Of a stretch of 64,000 nucleotides of DNA, positions 38,723 through 51,818 are shown one piece after another. The stretch's first letter is position 1; every line of letters starts with the position of its first letter. This DNA comes from Tyto alba (Eukaryota; Chordata; Aves; Strigiformes; Tytonidae): positions 8,833,501 to 8,897,500 of the forward strand of contig NW_024881313.1 of NCBI RefSeq assembly GCF_018691265.1, given 5' to 3'. The notes under the pieces are model-generated. The model had not been told where the DNA came from, ran no database searches, and saw nothing but the letters and a program-made list of their open reading frames with translations. The translations under genes were made by a program, and so were the position numbers.

Positions 38723-39034
38723 TTAGGTGACAGTATTGAGGACAGGAGTAAAATTCATGGATGATGCTATAGAGGATATTAAGTAGTATTACCAAATGAA
38801 GTGGTAATTTATTGAAGTAAGAATACACAAACGGAGTTACCTGAGTGGTCATTCGATTTCTTAAGTTAAATTCTTGGTCTTATGTACTTTATATGACAAG
38901 ATTTTTGTGATAAAGGCTGTGCTATCATTCAGACACTAGAATCAGTCACATAATAGCAGTTTTTCATAACAGATTATCACTAGTTTGTATGGACTAGAGC
39001 ACAGGTAGGTACTAGACAGGAAAACATTTGTTGA

Positions 39035-39063
39035 TTTTTTTTTTTTATTTTTTTTTTTTTTTT
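39035..39063. repeat. Poly-T run interrupted by one A
   Basis: T12, A, T16, about 0.7 kb past the distal poly(A) signal. Confidence 0.9.
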
Positions 39064-40454
39064 CCTGACTGAGATGGGAGAGAGAAACTTCTGCATTCTC
39101 TGTCTATCTGGTGATGACCTCTATGTAAAGAGAGAAGACAATGGTTACATCTTCACTCTAAATGGCGTATGAAAATGTGATTGGGTTATATTCTGTATGC
39201 AAGATCATCTACTAAATCCATAGTTAAGAAAACTAGAGTTCTAATTCTTACCTAAATAAAATGACAGTTACAGCTTCAGCTGTCTGTGTTGAAAAGAAAT
39301 TCTTCACCTGATTTTCACCAGTGCATAAAATTGTACACTTTTGTGGCCACCAGAACTCTTTTAGCATTATGGACTAGAATTAATAAGGATCCTTAAGAAG
39401 TAACCTTTTAATTTTAATTTTTTTTTTTAACTGAAAGCTATTGTGGTGATGATTTATTTTATGCCAAGTCACTTATGCTCTCATAACGGGTCCATTAACC
39501 CATTTCTTCAGAAAACAGTCAAATTTTGTACCCATTTAGTAACAGCATGTGAAGTACAGTATTCTCAGTGTTTCCATTAGAGACTTGAATAAACTGAAGG
39601 GAAAGCACTGCAGAAGAAAAATTGAGATGGGTTAGAAATATCCCTCAATCTCAGAATTATTTTGGAAACTTAAGTAAAAACCCCACCAACTTCCCTTCCC
39701 ACTCCCAACACTTTAAGCATTCATACTGCTTACATAAATTAGACTGTAAATAATTGAAAAATTCACAATTGCAGGTTGTGGATGGCACTTTACTGGTCTG
39801 TGTGTCTGTGGTTCAGAGACTTAAACAGTTTGCATTAAGCATTTCTTATCAGAGAAATACTATTTCACAAGAAATGCTCATTTCCTTTCTCAAAACTATT
39901 TGTAGGCTTTATCAGAGATTGGGAGAATTATTCTTCAAATAAACTGCTTAGTTTTTGCAAACTGCTTTTGCTGATCACACCAAAAATTAGTTAAGACTCC
40001 ATTGGCCAGTCAGCTTGTCTAGAAAATATTTCTTTTTGTTAAGATATAAAAAGGATGAAGTATCACCACTAGGAATTGCCAGAGGTAATTGTACACTTTC
40101 TGACTCTTTTTCTATCAATCAGGAAATCCCTTTTCCTTCTTCTAAGGAAACTTTAACCAAAGAAGTCTAAAATTTATACAATTACAACTTTGATAACATT
40201 GTTACATATACATACATAAATCTGTGTGTTCCAAAGCATAGTACTGAGTTCAAACATCCTTCTGTCCAACTTCTGAGGAAATTTACAATTTTAAAATTGA
40301 ATGTGGGGAAACAAAGAAATACACATTTAAAAATAAAAAATTTGACAGTGTCTGTTGTGAAGATTTCTGTTTGGTTGATTGTTTTCTTGAGGTTTTTTGA
40401 TGTAATTGTAGTACTTTCTTTTTTGTCTTATAATCCACACAGCAGAAGTAGGGG

Positions 40455-40473
40455 AAAAAAAAAAAAAAAAAAA
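40455..40473. repeat. Poly-A run (A19)
   Basis: An A19 homopolymer preceded by GGGG. No retroposed gene sequence is recognised upstream of it. Confidence 0.85.
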
Positions 40474-43400
40474 GACTGGCATACATTTGCATGTCTTTTT
40501 CATTGGCAGGGAGTGTTTTCAGCTGCTTGAAATGTTTTCTGTGAAGTTGCTCTTCAAATATGGACTCTGTAAACACCTTTATGGCAAGTGGTGCCATGGA
40601 TCCATGCATTGCTCAAATAACACTGGACTGACTGGCTTAAAGGTAGAGGGGGTGTGTCTGTAGAAAAGATGTGGTCAAAGAATTGTGTTTTGTGGTAACT
40701 GATGTCCAGAACATGGAAACACCTGAGTTGTTAAAGAGTACTTTTTCAGTGTAAATTCAGGGAAGGACACAGTGAAATCTTGGCTAACAGAAGCTGATTA
40801 CAAAATAGTAATGCAAATGCTGCATTCACGAGTTAGTCTTTGAGCGTAATTCAACCATGTATGCTTTTGCCTTCTACATGGTGGCAGTTTCTTAAATTAA
40901 TTGAAAAATAAATCACATTTAGGACTTCTATTTCTGGGCCTGTTTCTCATGAGCCTGGAATAATTTAATTTCGATTAATCTTCTATTTACTATTAACTAT
41001 TCCACATGTAAGATACTTTGCTTGATACACTGCTTGATACTAATAGTCTGCTGCATCTTATAGGTCTTTCCAATTCACAAGACCCAAGAATAAAATCTTG
41101 CAAGGATAACTACCTGAGATATTCAACATTTATTTAGTGTAACATGTCAAGTTAAAAAATATTCTGCTACTGAGGGTTTTTTTTAATTCTTTGAAGTAAA
41201 CCAGACATTTCTATTTTTGTTTGTGCTTAGTAGGTTTTGCTGCGGCAGCTATTGTTTGTTCGCTGTAGGACTACGTATGACGCTGTTTTTTGTTAAACTA
41301 ATTAAACTTAGAAAAAAATTAAAATAGTTCCAAATATTTAAACCAGGTAAACCACTATTTAAAATGTGCTCTGCTTCAATTATACAGTCAATATTTAACC
41401 TTTTTTTATTCCTCAGATTGGTTTATTATAAGCACAACCAGGATAGCATACTTCTGAAAGCAAATTTATTTTGAAAGAGACTGCCTAATGCACGTGTAGA
41501 GTGTTGAATGACCCGTGTGCTAAGGTACTCATGGGCAGGCAGTGAAGGTACTGAGCGCAATTGGGAAGAAGTGGGATAGAGGAGCTGAGGCTCCAAATTT
41601 AAGCCCCTTTGAATTGTAGAGGTTAAAAAGAAGTCAAGTGGTGAAACTCTTGGATCTACACCCATTCCATCTGTCCTTCTGTCCATCCTTTTGACTGTCT
41701 GCAGAGTGTTTTGGTTATGGTTTATGGCTTCAAAATTCAAGGAGCCCGTCTCTTGGCTGGATTTGCTGCTGACATTTCATAAGAAAAGTTGGTTGTATGA
41801 GATGAAAACAAATACTTTGGAAATATTTATGAATTTCGATCTAAAACTTCTTGACAGCAAGTTCCAGACCTCTGTTCTCATTTAATCTAACACTGAACCA
41901 CGTTCCCGGTCTACATTCCTCTCTTTTTACAAAGCATTTTATGTGCTGTGGTTTTTATCAGTGTGTGATGGGCTAGTAGTTCCTAAGATCTGCTTGGTAT
42001 AAAGAAAGTGATTGTATATGTCAGTGTGAGCAGTGCGTGTGGTAATGGAGCCGCAATGGGAGAAAACTGACACACAGCAGGTGTGCAAGGAATAAGCAAA
42101 AACATTTTATTATGATAATGATCTTGAAACTGAAGGCCAGAGAATGTGAACTATTTCTAAGGCCCCTGACATTTTCATCAAGCGGTCTTATGGTACGCGC
42201 TTGCCATCATCTGTTCAGCTGTGGAGACTTGAGAAAAAAAAATGTTAATTCAATGTTGCTGCATTTGTAACAGAGTCCCAAAACTTCGTGTTATCACGTA
42301 AAAGTCAGTGAGCTTAAAAGTGAACAGAACGAGTAGCTGGAAATATTTTTTTCCTGAAGCAGTTGGGATCTGTGCAGTGTAGCTTGTTTGGGGGTGGTTC
42401 GTGTTCCGCAGTTAGGTTTGAGGGGGGCAGGAGCGAGTGTATTTGAGCCCCACAGGACAGGGCTGACTCTGCTGCAGCCAAGCATGGTGCAGGATGAGAA
42501 TGTCCTTACATATCCTGTGGTAAGCTCCACAAAAATAGTTTGTTCTGAAAACTTTGTTGCTTTGGGGAAAGAGGAAAAGGCCTGCTTTGAAAGTTGCTCT
42601 GTGGCGACAGACCCTCCTTAACAGGCATGTTGATCTTTTTGTTTCAAAGGAAACTTTTCTGAAATTACCATGGTTGGGGTGTATGAGGTTGTCCTAGACT
42701 TAGCAGGTAGACTTGGCACATCTTAATGTTATTCTACCATAAATGGTTTTTGAATCAGGGACCTCCTTAGCATCTGAATCAGATCAAGAGAAATGACTGG
42801 TGTGTTCGCAGGTCAATTGGTTGAAAATCTGCAGTAGCTTCCCTTCTAGGAGAGAAGCTCAGAGTAAGACCTGGTTGTGAGGAGCCTGCAGCAAGCAGGA
42901 GAAGGCTTGGAGAGGCTTCCAGCCAGGAGACAGCTCAGGGCCAAGCCTGTGGGAGCTTCCATGCTCAAACAGGAGAGGCTGCCCCAGCAGTGGAAGAAAA
43001 GTTTTTATTTCCCACCATGAGATGTGACCAGCTATAATGACTGTGGAGGAAAGATGTTCAGGTGCAGTGGTATTGGGATGATCTCCTATGCCCTCCCAGC
43101 TAAATCCTCTTTCAGGGAGCCCTGAATGGAGCTGATACAAAATCAGTCCTTCTTTGAGGCATGGAAACAGCACAAAGCTCTGCAGGGAATGATCTGAGCC
43201 CATTGAGTTTCACTTCCGTCCTTTACAGGAACTTCAGGATAGCATCCATGGGTTTCAGTTTATTCCCTGAACAACAAATATTAAGGCAGCCTTGGATGAT
43301 GCGGATTACTAAATCCATTGGTTTGCCAGCCTGATGCTGCTTTAAAGCCCTGTGTTTAGTGCTACTTCTTGGACTAATTAAAAAAAAAAAAAAATCTGAT

Positions 43401-43719
43401 TGCAGTCACCCAACATATACATATATTTTTGCCTTAATATATCTGTCTGGCCACCCCAGCTCCATGATAGTTGAGCACTTTTACCCTCTTGGGAAAAACC
43501 TTCTAGCTACAGGCATTTTTCTTTTTCTGCAGGGGGGTTCTAGAAGGTCACAGAAGCATGAAATCTATCCTAATTCAGCTTAGCTGCTAATCACATAGAG
43601 AGAAAGGAAAGTGTGACTGAGTATTGAGTAAATGTCAGTTGGCACCTGTTTTCACAATCTCAATTTGTTTTTCTTCTCACACCATATTACACCTCTTAAT
43701 TTAATTTGTGACTGGCCTT

Positions 43720-44050
43720 TTCTCCTCCCAGCTGTCCGGAGCTGCAGTGCACACGTTCCAGCTGGTGTTACTGGGGGCTTTGCTCGCCTGAGGACTGAAC
43801 TGAGCAAATTACCCAAGTCCCGCAGCCGCCCGGGGTCTCGGTGCTCTCTCACTGCCTTATCTCACTTACAGGCTGGTAATTTGATTCCCTGGACCTGAAA
43901 TTGAGTATGCATATTTCAAATACCTTTAAAAAGTCTTTCCCATCCTAACTATGTTGTTTTGAGATTAAAATGGGCTTGATGTTAACGGAGTGGCCCATTC
44001 AACAGCTTTGCAATAATTACAGTGCTAATGTTGATTTAAGTTTGTTTTTT
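43720..44050. promoter_or_regulatory. Possible conserved enhancer-like block A
   Basis: A GC-richer segment (43720-43870) with two CAGCTG E-boxes at 43739 and 43769 is followed by an AT-rich segment with ATGCATAT (43907) and TAATTA (44014). Dense, mixed factor-site content suggests a conserved non-coding element. This is inference only. Confidence 0.25.
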
Positions 44051-45790
44051 TTGAACAGAAAAGTTCCTAATGGTATTTGCAGAGAGGTAGGCTTCCTGGC
44101 AGTTGTACTGTGAGTGTCACGTGTATAAGGGCTGCACTCTCCTTCCCTCCCATAGGCAAGCACACAAAGAGCAGCAGGGCTGGAGAAGTCCAACATCCCA
44201 CCCCCATGCCCCAGAAAAGTTTAAGGTAGTCCCAGAGTGACGTTCAGAGAAGCAGCAAATGTAACTCCGTGGACCTCAGGCTAAAATAGCTTAATCCTTC
44301 CTCTCTTGAATAGCTGTCTTCAAAAATATGATGCATGCTGTCTGGCAAAATTAACAGACAGACTGAAAGATGATGAATTTGCAAGATACAGAAGCCAGTG
44401 TTATCTCTGGAGCTTCCCTTTGTAGAGGATCTCAGTGTTCCAGGTCAAAAAAGAAAATTGCCCAGCCCTGTTCTCCCTGAGCAAATGTTTCTTGTCTTCT
44501 GTTAGCTCTGTGCATTTCTAAAAATGACAGTAGTTGTATGTGGTGGTGCCAATTATTGAACAGGCTGTTAATTTGCTCTACAGAAGCTAATCTGTTACCA
44601 GCTCTGACTACCACTGAAACCTGTTAGCTCAGGTTACTTCCATCCTGATAAACTCACTGTTTTACAAAACTTACTGTCACAATTACTAGTGTGCTATTAT
44701 AGTTGCAATAGTATGACTGCTGTTACCATGCTTTGCCGTTTTAATTTGGGAAAAGCCCTGTGTAGTAGTAAATTCCCTATGTTACATTATATTGCTTCTT
44801 TTCCTCTCCATAAATTGTTCCAGGGAGTGAATATGTTAACAGTTGTCTTTGAATAATGTTAGAATGAAAACATATTTCTGAAAGTGGGTCCTAAACTGAG
44901 AAGCTGCATGAAGAATTTTTTTTGTGTGTGTGACTTCATGTGAAAAATTTGAAAAACATTTAATTAAGAAGAAATTTTGGTCAGTGCAGTCTGTGGTTGC
45001 AGGTGGTGTTAGATCAAGCATCAGACACATAATCTTGTAGGTGGAAAGGGCAAAGACATGGATGGAAGCTGTGGCTGGGCTCTCAGCCCTGACAGCTAGC
45101 AGGGACTATGTAAGAAGCTCTAGAAAATCTTTGTTTTCCCCAACCCCAAAACCATTGCCTTGTTTGTACTGAGGATGGCCTGATATCCTACTTAGTTTCA
45201 GCAGGTCATTCTCTGTTGCCCTTCTCTATCAGTCTCTTGCCTCCGTGTATCCAGTGGGCAAGAGAGCTGAGGTCTATTAACATGTTACCCTTGTTCTGCA
45301 CGTATTTCATGGATATAGAATGGATATTTGAGAAGAAACAATCCTTTAGTCTTCAGGTTTTGGTTTTTAGTAAGTCTCTGCTTGCACATGATGACTAAAG
45401 AGGAATTTTTAGAAAAGTCACTCTTGTTGCAGCCGGTTACTGCTTGAAGCTTGAAACTTAACGCATGTCAAGGCTATCATCATACAGGTTATTGTATCCT
45501 GCTTTTTCCCCTGGCCTTGGCAAGTGCAATCTTACCTCTCTGGAGTGCTGTCACAGACATCATACTTTTAACTTAGGCTATTATCATTTTCTGGTTTTCT
45601 GCTGTAGCTGTTTTTTAGAGTATTTGCTCTTTTTACTTCCCCAACACCTGTAGAAGTAGTAATTGTAACACGAAAAAATAAATTGCAGAGAAATCCCATA
45701 ACAAAGTCTGAAAAGTCCTTTTGCCAATTTTTGGCGTGTGATATTTACCCAGCTCTCACCCCCCCACTCCTTATGGTTTACAGTAGTTTG

Positions 45791-45827
45791 TTTTTTTGTG
45801 GTGGTTTGTTTTTTTTTTTTTTTTTTT
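45791..45827. repeat. GTTT-rich tract and T19 run
   Basis: GTTTTTTTGTGGTGGTTTG followed by a T19 homopolymer. Confidence 0.85.
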
Positions 45828-45929
45828 CAAGAAACTGTCCCAACTGTACTACTTTATACTCTTCTTAGACCTACTTTCTGTGTACAGCAAGTGTTTCTTT
45901 GAGAAAAGGTGGAGCAGAGTCTGGTGTCC

Positions 45930-46090
45930 AGGTGAAGTCTGGCAGCGGCTGCTGCAGCTGGTATGAGACCTGGGTTTGCTCACAGCAGCGCCTTCCTAAT
46001 CGCCCTGGTGCAATTAATGAGATCCGTCTGCTGCGTGATAAAAGCTCATTTTGCTGACATTCACTCTCCATGTAGTCCCTGATATTTGGC
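45930..46090. promoter_or_regulatory. Possible conserved enhancer-like block B
   Basis: A CAGC/CTG-rich stretch ending in CAGCTG at about 45943-45960 is followed by CCTAATCGCC and the homeobox-type site CAATTAATGA at 46011-46020, then GTGATAAAAGC and TGCTGACATTC. It is low in simple sequence and stands out from its AT-rich, T-run-rich surroundings. Confidence 0.3.
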
Positions 46091-47286
46091 AATGCCAGAG
46101 AAATTGGAAGCTTCTCTGTTTTGAATTTCCATATATTCTTTTTCCTTTCTCCTAGTCTTGCAAGTCTGCCATACTATAATATTACGTTGACTATTTTTTG
46201 TTTGCTTTCTTGCATTTAATTACGTTTTGTGCTGATTGCCACTATTTTAAGTAAAAAACGTGTGGATGGTGTAGCACCCTATTTTGACAGATTTCCAGCT
46301 AAACTCAGTACGTGAAAGTTTGTATAAAAAGTTGGAAAAGATTTCTGACTTGCTGGCAGACTTCTCTCTCCCTTGTCTCCCTTTTTCCATGTTTATTTTA
46401 AACCTTACTTTGAACCCTGCTCTTTCAAGAAGGTATCATAGGGCTGATATGGCAAATAATTTTACTTGTGTGCCTATTGATGATGACAGAAATGCCAGGT
46501 AAAACTCCAGATGGGCAGGTTAAACTGTGGAGACTGCTGAATTTCTCTTCCATTCTCTCTGATGAAGGAAGGATACTGCTGCCTAAGACTGTCACACTGA
46601 GACAGAGGAAAAAAAAAAAGTGAAGCTTGGAAGGGAAGTAAACACCAGGGAAATAAATTTGCTTAATTATCACTAGTCAGAGCAGGCTGGATTGAACTTC
46701 CTAAGATACTTCTGTCCTGGTGAACTTTTGTTTTCCTAAGTGCAGAGAAACTCTGTAATAAAAAACAAAGATTAAGGCACTTGACTAAAAAGTAGGAGCA
46801 CTTAAAAATAGTTTTTCTCCCTTTTCTGCAGTAAAAATTGCTATCCTGAGTATTTCAGCCCCAGCACATCTTGAAAAGTTATGAGGAGTAATGTCCAAAG
46901 TCTGTAAGGAGAAGTGGTGCATCCTTTTCCTGTGAGGGATGGGGAGGAAGAGGAATTTGGTGGAAAGCTTCTCCTGAGAGGAGACGTACGTTCGGTCAAG
47001 AGAAAAGAAGGTTTCCCAGTTTGAAGTGTAGCAAGACTCTGTACAGAAGAAGGTAGAGATTTATTTTATCAGCTCTGAATAATTTACCTAAATAAATCAG
47101 TAAAATGAGTCTTCTGAAAGAATTGCCTCTCAGTTCCAGAAGGTCCCTACTGTAGTGTCTATATGAATTTTTCTGTCTGAGATGAACAGCTCCTTCCCTG
47201 TGTTTCTTAAATTGCTCATACACAGCTCCACTGCCCACCCCAGCATGGTGGGGGAGGAACACAGGAGACCTTTTACCATGCAGCAA

Positions 47287-47732
47287 AAGAAGAGCAATGA
47301 AGCTGGTGAAGGGTCTAGAGAATAAGTCTTATGAGAAGCAGCTGAGGGAACTGGGGTTGTTTAGTCTGGAGAAAAGGAGACTGAGGGGAGACCTTATCAT
47401 TCTCTAAAGCTACCTGAAAGAAGGCTGTAGCAAGGTTGGTGTTGGTCTTAATTCCCAAGTAACATGTGATAGGACAAGAGGGAATGGCCTCAAGTTGCGC
47501 CAGGGGAAGTTTAGATTGGATATTAGGAAAAAGTTCCTCATTGAAAGGGTTGTCAAGCACTGGAACAGGCTGCCCAGGGAAGTGGTTGACTCACCATGCC
47601 TGGAGGTATCTAAGAGACGTGTAGATGTGGCACTTAAGGACATGATTTAGCAGTGGAATTGGCAGTGTTAGGTTTATAGTTGGACTTGATGATTTTAAGG
47701 GTCATTTCCAACCTAAATGATTCTATGATTCT
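47287..47732 (+). mobile_element. CR1 LINE 3' fragment
   Basis: About 446 bp from the end of CR1 ORF2 and its 3' UTR, starting near GAAGCTGGTGAAGGGTC and ending CCTAAATGATTCTATGATTCT at 47711-47731. It is better preserved than the intronic copy: it keeps the TTTAGTCTGGAGAAAAGGAG segment and the GCCAGGGGAAGTTTAG segment that the other copy lacks. It is severely 5'-truncated, the usual state of CR1. Open frames on the minus strand here are shadows. Confidence 0.95.
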
Positions 47733-49585
47733 CTGAAAACTATATGAAGCTTCTGCTGATGAAGGAGATAGCCTGGGCAGTCCCTGGTTGTTCTTGCCCT
47801 GCTATCTGCCTTAAGGACAATATGGAGGACCCCAGCCATGTAGTGCCTGCACTATTTCACTGCCTCAGTCGTGTATGCCCACTTGGATCTTTCTGCATGG
47901 CTGAGAATTAAAATTGGTATTTAAGGTCCTTTGGCTGTACCTGATAACTGCTGTTTGTTCAAGCTATCTTTGTTAAACACAGCCCCCTGCCTCTCTTTAA
48001 ATTTTGTAAAAATGTATTTTATATTAGACATGCTTCATTACCAAATCTACTTCTTAAAGGAAACTTTGCTGCCTCAAGTTTTTACAGCCGACTACCTTAA
48101 CCTAAACACAGACAGAGATATCCCTGAAAGAATGTCTCTTCCAGAGAATTCCTGACTTTGCTTTTGGCTGCTGGCTTCTGCAACAGTATCATGGCATATA
48201 ACTAAGATAAGAAATACATGACTGTGGTTGTTGCTTATGTTGTACCTGCCCTTGTTACTGGCAAACTCTCAGACAAATGAAATATTCAGATAAGCACCTG
48301 TCTGCCAATATTCATTGCTAAACTGGAGATTTCATGTACCTGATAATATTTGGGTGCCTTAAGGCTGAAACATGTTCTGTCCTTGTTCAGCTGCAAGTGC
48401 TATTATTAATAAGTGCATTTACAGTTATTAAAGTTAATATTTTATGTTAAGAATCTCTTAAGTATCTAGCATTTCCTGAAAGATGTCTGAGACTTTCCAG
48501 GTGCAACTATATCTAAGGGCACTGAAATAAGATACAACAATACTACTTTGTGCAAATACCATATGTATCCTAAACTGCAAACTAGTAAAATGCCTTAATA
48601 ATCATACATACTTCATCTTATAGATGAAATACTAGAGTTTGCAGAGATTTGCCTGGCTGCCTAGCTTTTTGTATTGAACCTCTTTCACAGTGTAACATCA
48701 CCTTTCATCTTGTTCATCTCCACTCTCCAGAGTTAAGGAAACTGATAATAAAGTGATGGTTACACAAAATTTTGCAAAAAATGTACACTGTCACCATATA
48801 TTCTAGATCATACTTTTACTCTTCCTTCTTGCTGTTTTTTATAAGGCTCCACTGGTGCATTACTGGCAGTGCCCCAGCCCGTGCTGTGCCCCGGCAGGTC
48901 TCTGTTTCACACATGTGCTGTAATCCTGGAGTGAAACGGAGCCACTGGGCGTGACCCAGAATTCGGGGTGTCCCTTTGATCCCCCCCACACGGACTGATG
49001 GGCAGCACAGCTCAGAGCAAGGAGCACTCTGAAGCGCGAGTGGGGCGGCATCTCACTGAGTGAAAGTAAGGGAGGGAGAAACTGTTCTCAGGTCTAGAAA
49101 TGTTTTTGTGGTCCTTTCCAACTCCTCTATAATTTGAGTGGTGCTGTGTTCACTTTTGGGGGTACATAGAAAACTGGGCAGAAAGTTTTCTCCATCCCTT
49201 CCCTGTAGCACATGATGCTCTTCTAACAGGGAGGAGACAGGCAGCTTCTGTCATGTGTTAGTGACATTTTCCTCTTGATACTTTGTTGGTACCTTGTTAG
49301 CAGGAATGCTTTTAAAAAGTGCAGCTTTAAGTGTCTATGCGATGTAATCTAGATTCGAGGGAGAATATTCATCGTCTTTTTTGGGAAGCTTAGCAAGACA
49401 GTGGTGCCCCCCAACATTTCCCCTCACAGAGGTAGGGCTGCAGGGCTTTCTGGTGGTGCAGAAGGAAGTATGCTGCTACTTTTTTTTTTTCTTTCTTTGT
49501 ATTTATCAAGAAGGAGGGGTGCTAGCAGCAACCCTAACAAACCTCAGCAGAGGGCATTTCCTGATGAGCTGATGACTGACTGGTT

Positions 49586-49658
49586 TTAATGACCCTCAGC
49601 TTTTCTCTGGGTCATTAACCCTCCTAGGTAGTTATTAATCCCCAGGAAACGTCCTGGG
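49586..49658. promoter_or_regulatory. Palindrome-dense candidate regulatory site
   Basis: TTAATGACCC (49586-49595) and GGGTCATTAA (49609-49618) are exact inverted copies 13 bp apart, placing two GGGTCA nuclear-receptor-type half-sites in everted order. A second perfect hairpin follows: CCCAGGA (49641-49647), loop AACG, TCCTGGG (49652-49658). Confidence 0.4.
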
Positions 49659-49745
49659 TCTCAATGTTCAATGCTTAAAGACAAGACGGTCTCTTGCAGA
49701 TATTTTTCCTACCAAGCATCCAAAACACACATTCAAGTTTTGTTG

Positions 49746-49773
49746 TTTTTTTTTTTTTTTTTTTTTTTTTTTT
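49746..49773. repeat. Poly-T run (T28)
   Basis: The longest homopolymer in the window, followed directly by CCCAG. Confidence 0.9.
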
Positions 49774-51818
49774 CCCAGATGTTCCAATGTTTTTCAGTCT
49801 CCTGGAGAAATCTCCTCTTATCTTAGTGATTTATTTTGGCCTTATGTTGAGTTGGGTGGTTGCTGCTATTACATGTCTGCAGATTGAAGGTTTCCACACC
49901 CTTTGGTCTTTTGGCCTTCACTCTCACTTCATTAAGCTAACTGCAAATGTCTGTGCACAACATAATGATTGTTGTGCTTTGGAACATATAATTTATTGGC
50001 CTAATTCTAATTCTTGCTTTCTGTCCTTTACAGTTACTGTGCTGTACTGATGCCCAGAACAACAGCCTCTTGCAGAGGATGGAGAGATTAATGCTCTTAC
50101 AGACACTAGCACAAACATGTCCTCTGCATGTCAACAATTAATCCAGTATTTTCCGAGCCAGGGGATAAGGACCACTGCGGTTCAGCAGCCACTGCATAGC
50201 TTAAATAGATGATGCCTCAAAGAATCAGAAATACTTTCATTTTATTCTTTTGTACTTTTATTTCCTTTAAAATATAACTACTTAAAATATCACGGAAGAT
50301 CTTTGAAAATATTTACTTGATGAGGTAAAAGCATCTGCTGCAGGGCACAGCTGAGTCTCAGAGAAAATAACCCATTTCAGCTGCTGCCTTTGGAGGTGCA
50401 AGAGTACATGAATGCACCAAAAGCCTGACTTGGCACATGTCTGAGGTACAACGACGGGAAATCCTGACACCAGGCACATTATGGGAAGCTCCTGGGAAAC
50501 CTCAGCTTCTGGTGCTCTTTGTGGACAAGCTTTTCCTCTAACGTTAAACATTGTGAAATCTTTAATCAGGCAGTAATAAATTATTTCCTATGTTAGACTT
50601 CTGTAGAAACTGATCTCTGGGTTTTACACACAGCTTGCAAGAGGGAGTTCTTTTTCAAGAGGTCCTTGGTCTGGAGAACATTTCTGGGGTGCAAAATACC
50701 AAATTATGTGAAGTATTGCATGTGTTAGAGTAATCCCTCCAGAGAGCATGCACACTGGCAAAAGTCGTAACCAGGCCTGTGGCTGTGAAAGTTCCCAGTA
50801 AGACTCTTTCCTGTGACACACTTTTGTGTCTCAGTATGTCTGTTTGCATCTAGGACCTTGGAAAAGCAGAATAGTCAAACTTTCCCAAAATATACAGGAA
50901 AGCCATGGGAGAAGAGTAGACCTGAGGAGTGAAAAATCATCCTGAACTGATGTTTCTTCCAGTTCAATAGGGGTTGCAGATTTTGCTGTGGTAAATCTCC
51001 CATTTCGTTCATTGAGGAAAGCATTGCAGGTGGGTTTAGGCCCTGTGCAAGAGGTAACTCCTTTCCCTTTATTAATGAGAAATTATTCTAATTTTCTCTG
51101 CAAACCAGAGCTGAATTGCTTTGTAGTGTGCTCATTTTTTTAAAATACCTTCTCAAACAATGTTTCTGTATGTTGAGACACCTATTACTTCTGTATTACT
51201 CCAAGTTCTTCCAGGAAGCAAAATTTATGGTGTCTTTCCCATATAGAGGTCCTCTGTGCTCACTTTATGAGGTAGGCAAATTGCACCTCAGTAAAGAACC
51301 AAAAGCTTTCCATTGCACATATTTCCACTTAAAAAGTTCTGCCTGTAAAAACAGGTCTGTGATCAGTTTCTCAGTCCTAAAGGTAATTATAAATAAAAGG
51401 ACAGTTGCAAAATAGTTCTATCTACCAAGAACAACTTTTTAAAAATTATATTGTTTTCAGTCAAATTGCTCAACTTTATAATATCTTTATCTCTAGAGAT
51501 GAGGGGTTTTTTCCCTTTTCTTTTGATTTTGTGCCTGTAAATAAGCCTCTAGCTGCCAGTTTAAAATCGAGTTGTTTTTTTCTTTATTTAATCTGCAGGT
51601 GAAGAAGACTCAGTCCTGCTGCAGGAGTTTGGCTGGAAATGACACAAATAAGAAACAAGATTGCCACCTTCTGGAAGCCCCTTGGAAACTGAGTTGAATG
51701 GGATGCATTGCATTTTTCATTTTCTTTTTTTTTTTTTTAAACAGATTTAAGATGACAGTAAGTCTGCCTTTCTGGCTACATGCTAGCTAACTGCATGGAT
51801 GGGCAAAGACTGAGCTCC

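Larger units (their letters stand above)
38386..43700. other. Intergenic, no gene recognised
   Basis: AT-rich DNA downstream of SNX13. It holds homopolymer runs at 39035 and 40455 and the CTCF-like pair near 38.7 kb. A 104-codon minus-strand open frame at 41426-41740 resembles no family I know. Confidence 0.7.
44060..47280. other. Intergenic, no gene recognised
   Basis: Apart from block B and the T19 run near 45.8 kb, I see no exon with plausible splice sites, RNA gene or transposon. Confidence 0.7.
47733..51800. other. Intergenic, no gene recognised
   Basis: Contains a GC-richer patch at about 48850-49070, a palindrome-dense block at 49586-49658 and a T28 run at 49746. Open frames are short and unlike known proteins. 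Confidence 0.7.

Noticed and set aside
40455..40473. A19 run as the tail of a processed pseudogene
   Set aside because: The upstream sequence resembles no known coding sequence and no target-site duplication was seen.
41426..41740. 104-codon minus-strand open frame as a gene
   Set aside because: No domain, no family resemblance, no clear splice or promoter context; length is within chance for AT-moderate DNA.
47315..47643. Two minus-strand open frames of 77-81 codons
   Set aside because: They lie antisense inside the CR1 3' fragment and recur wherever that repeat occurs.
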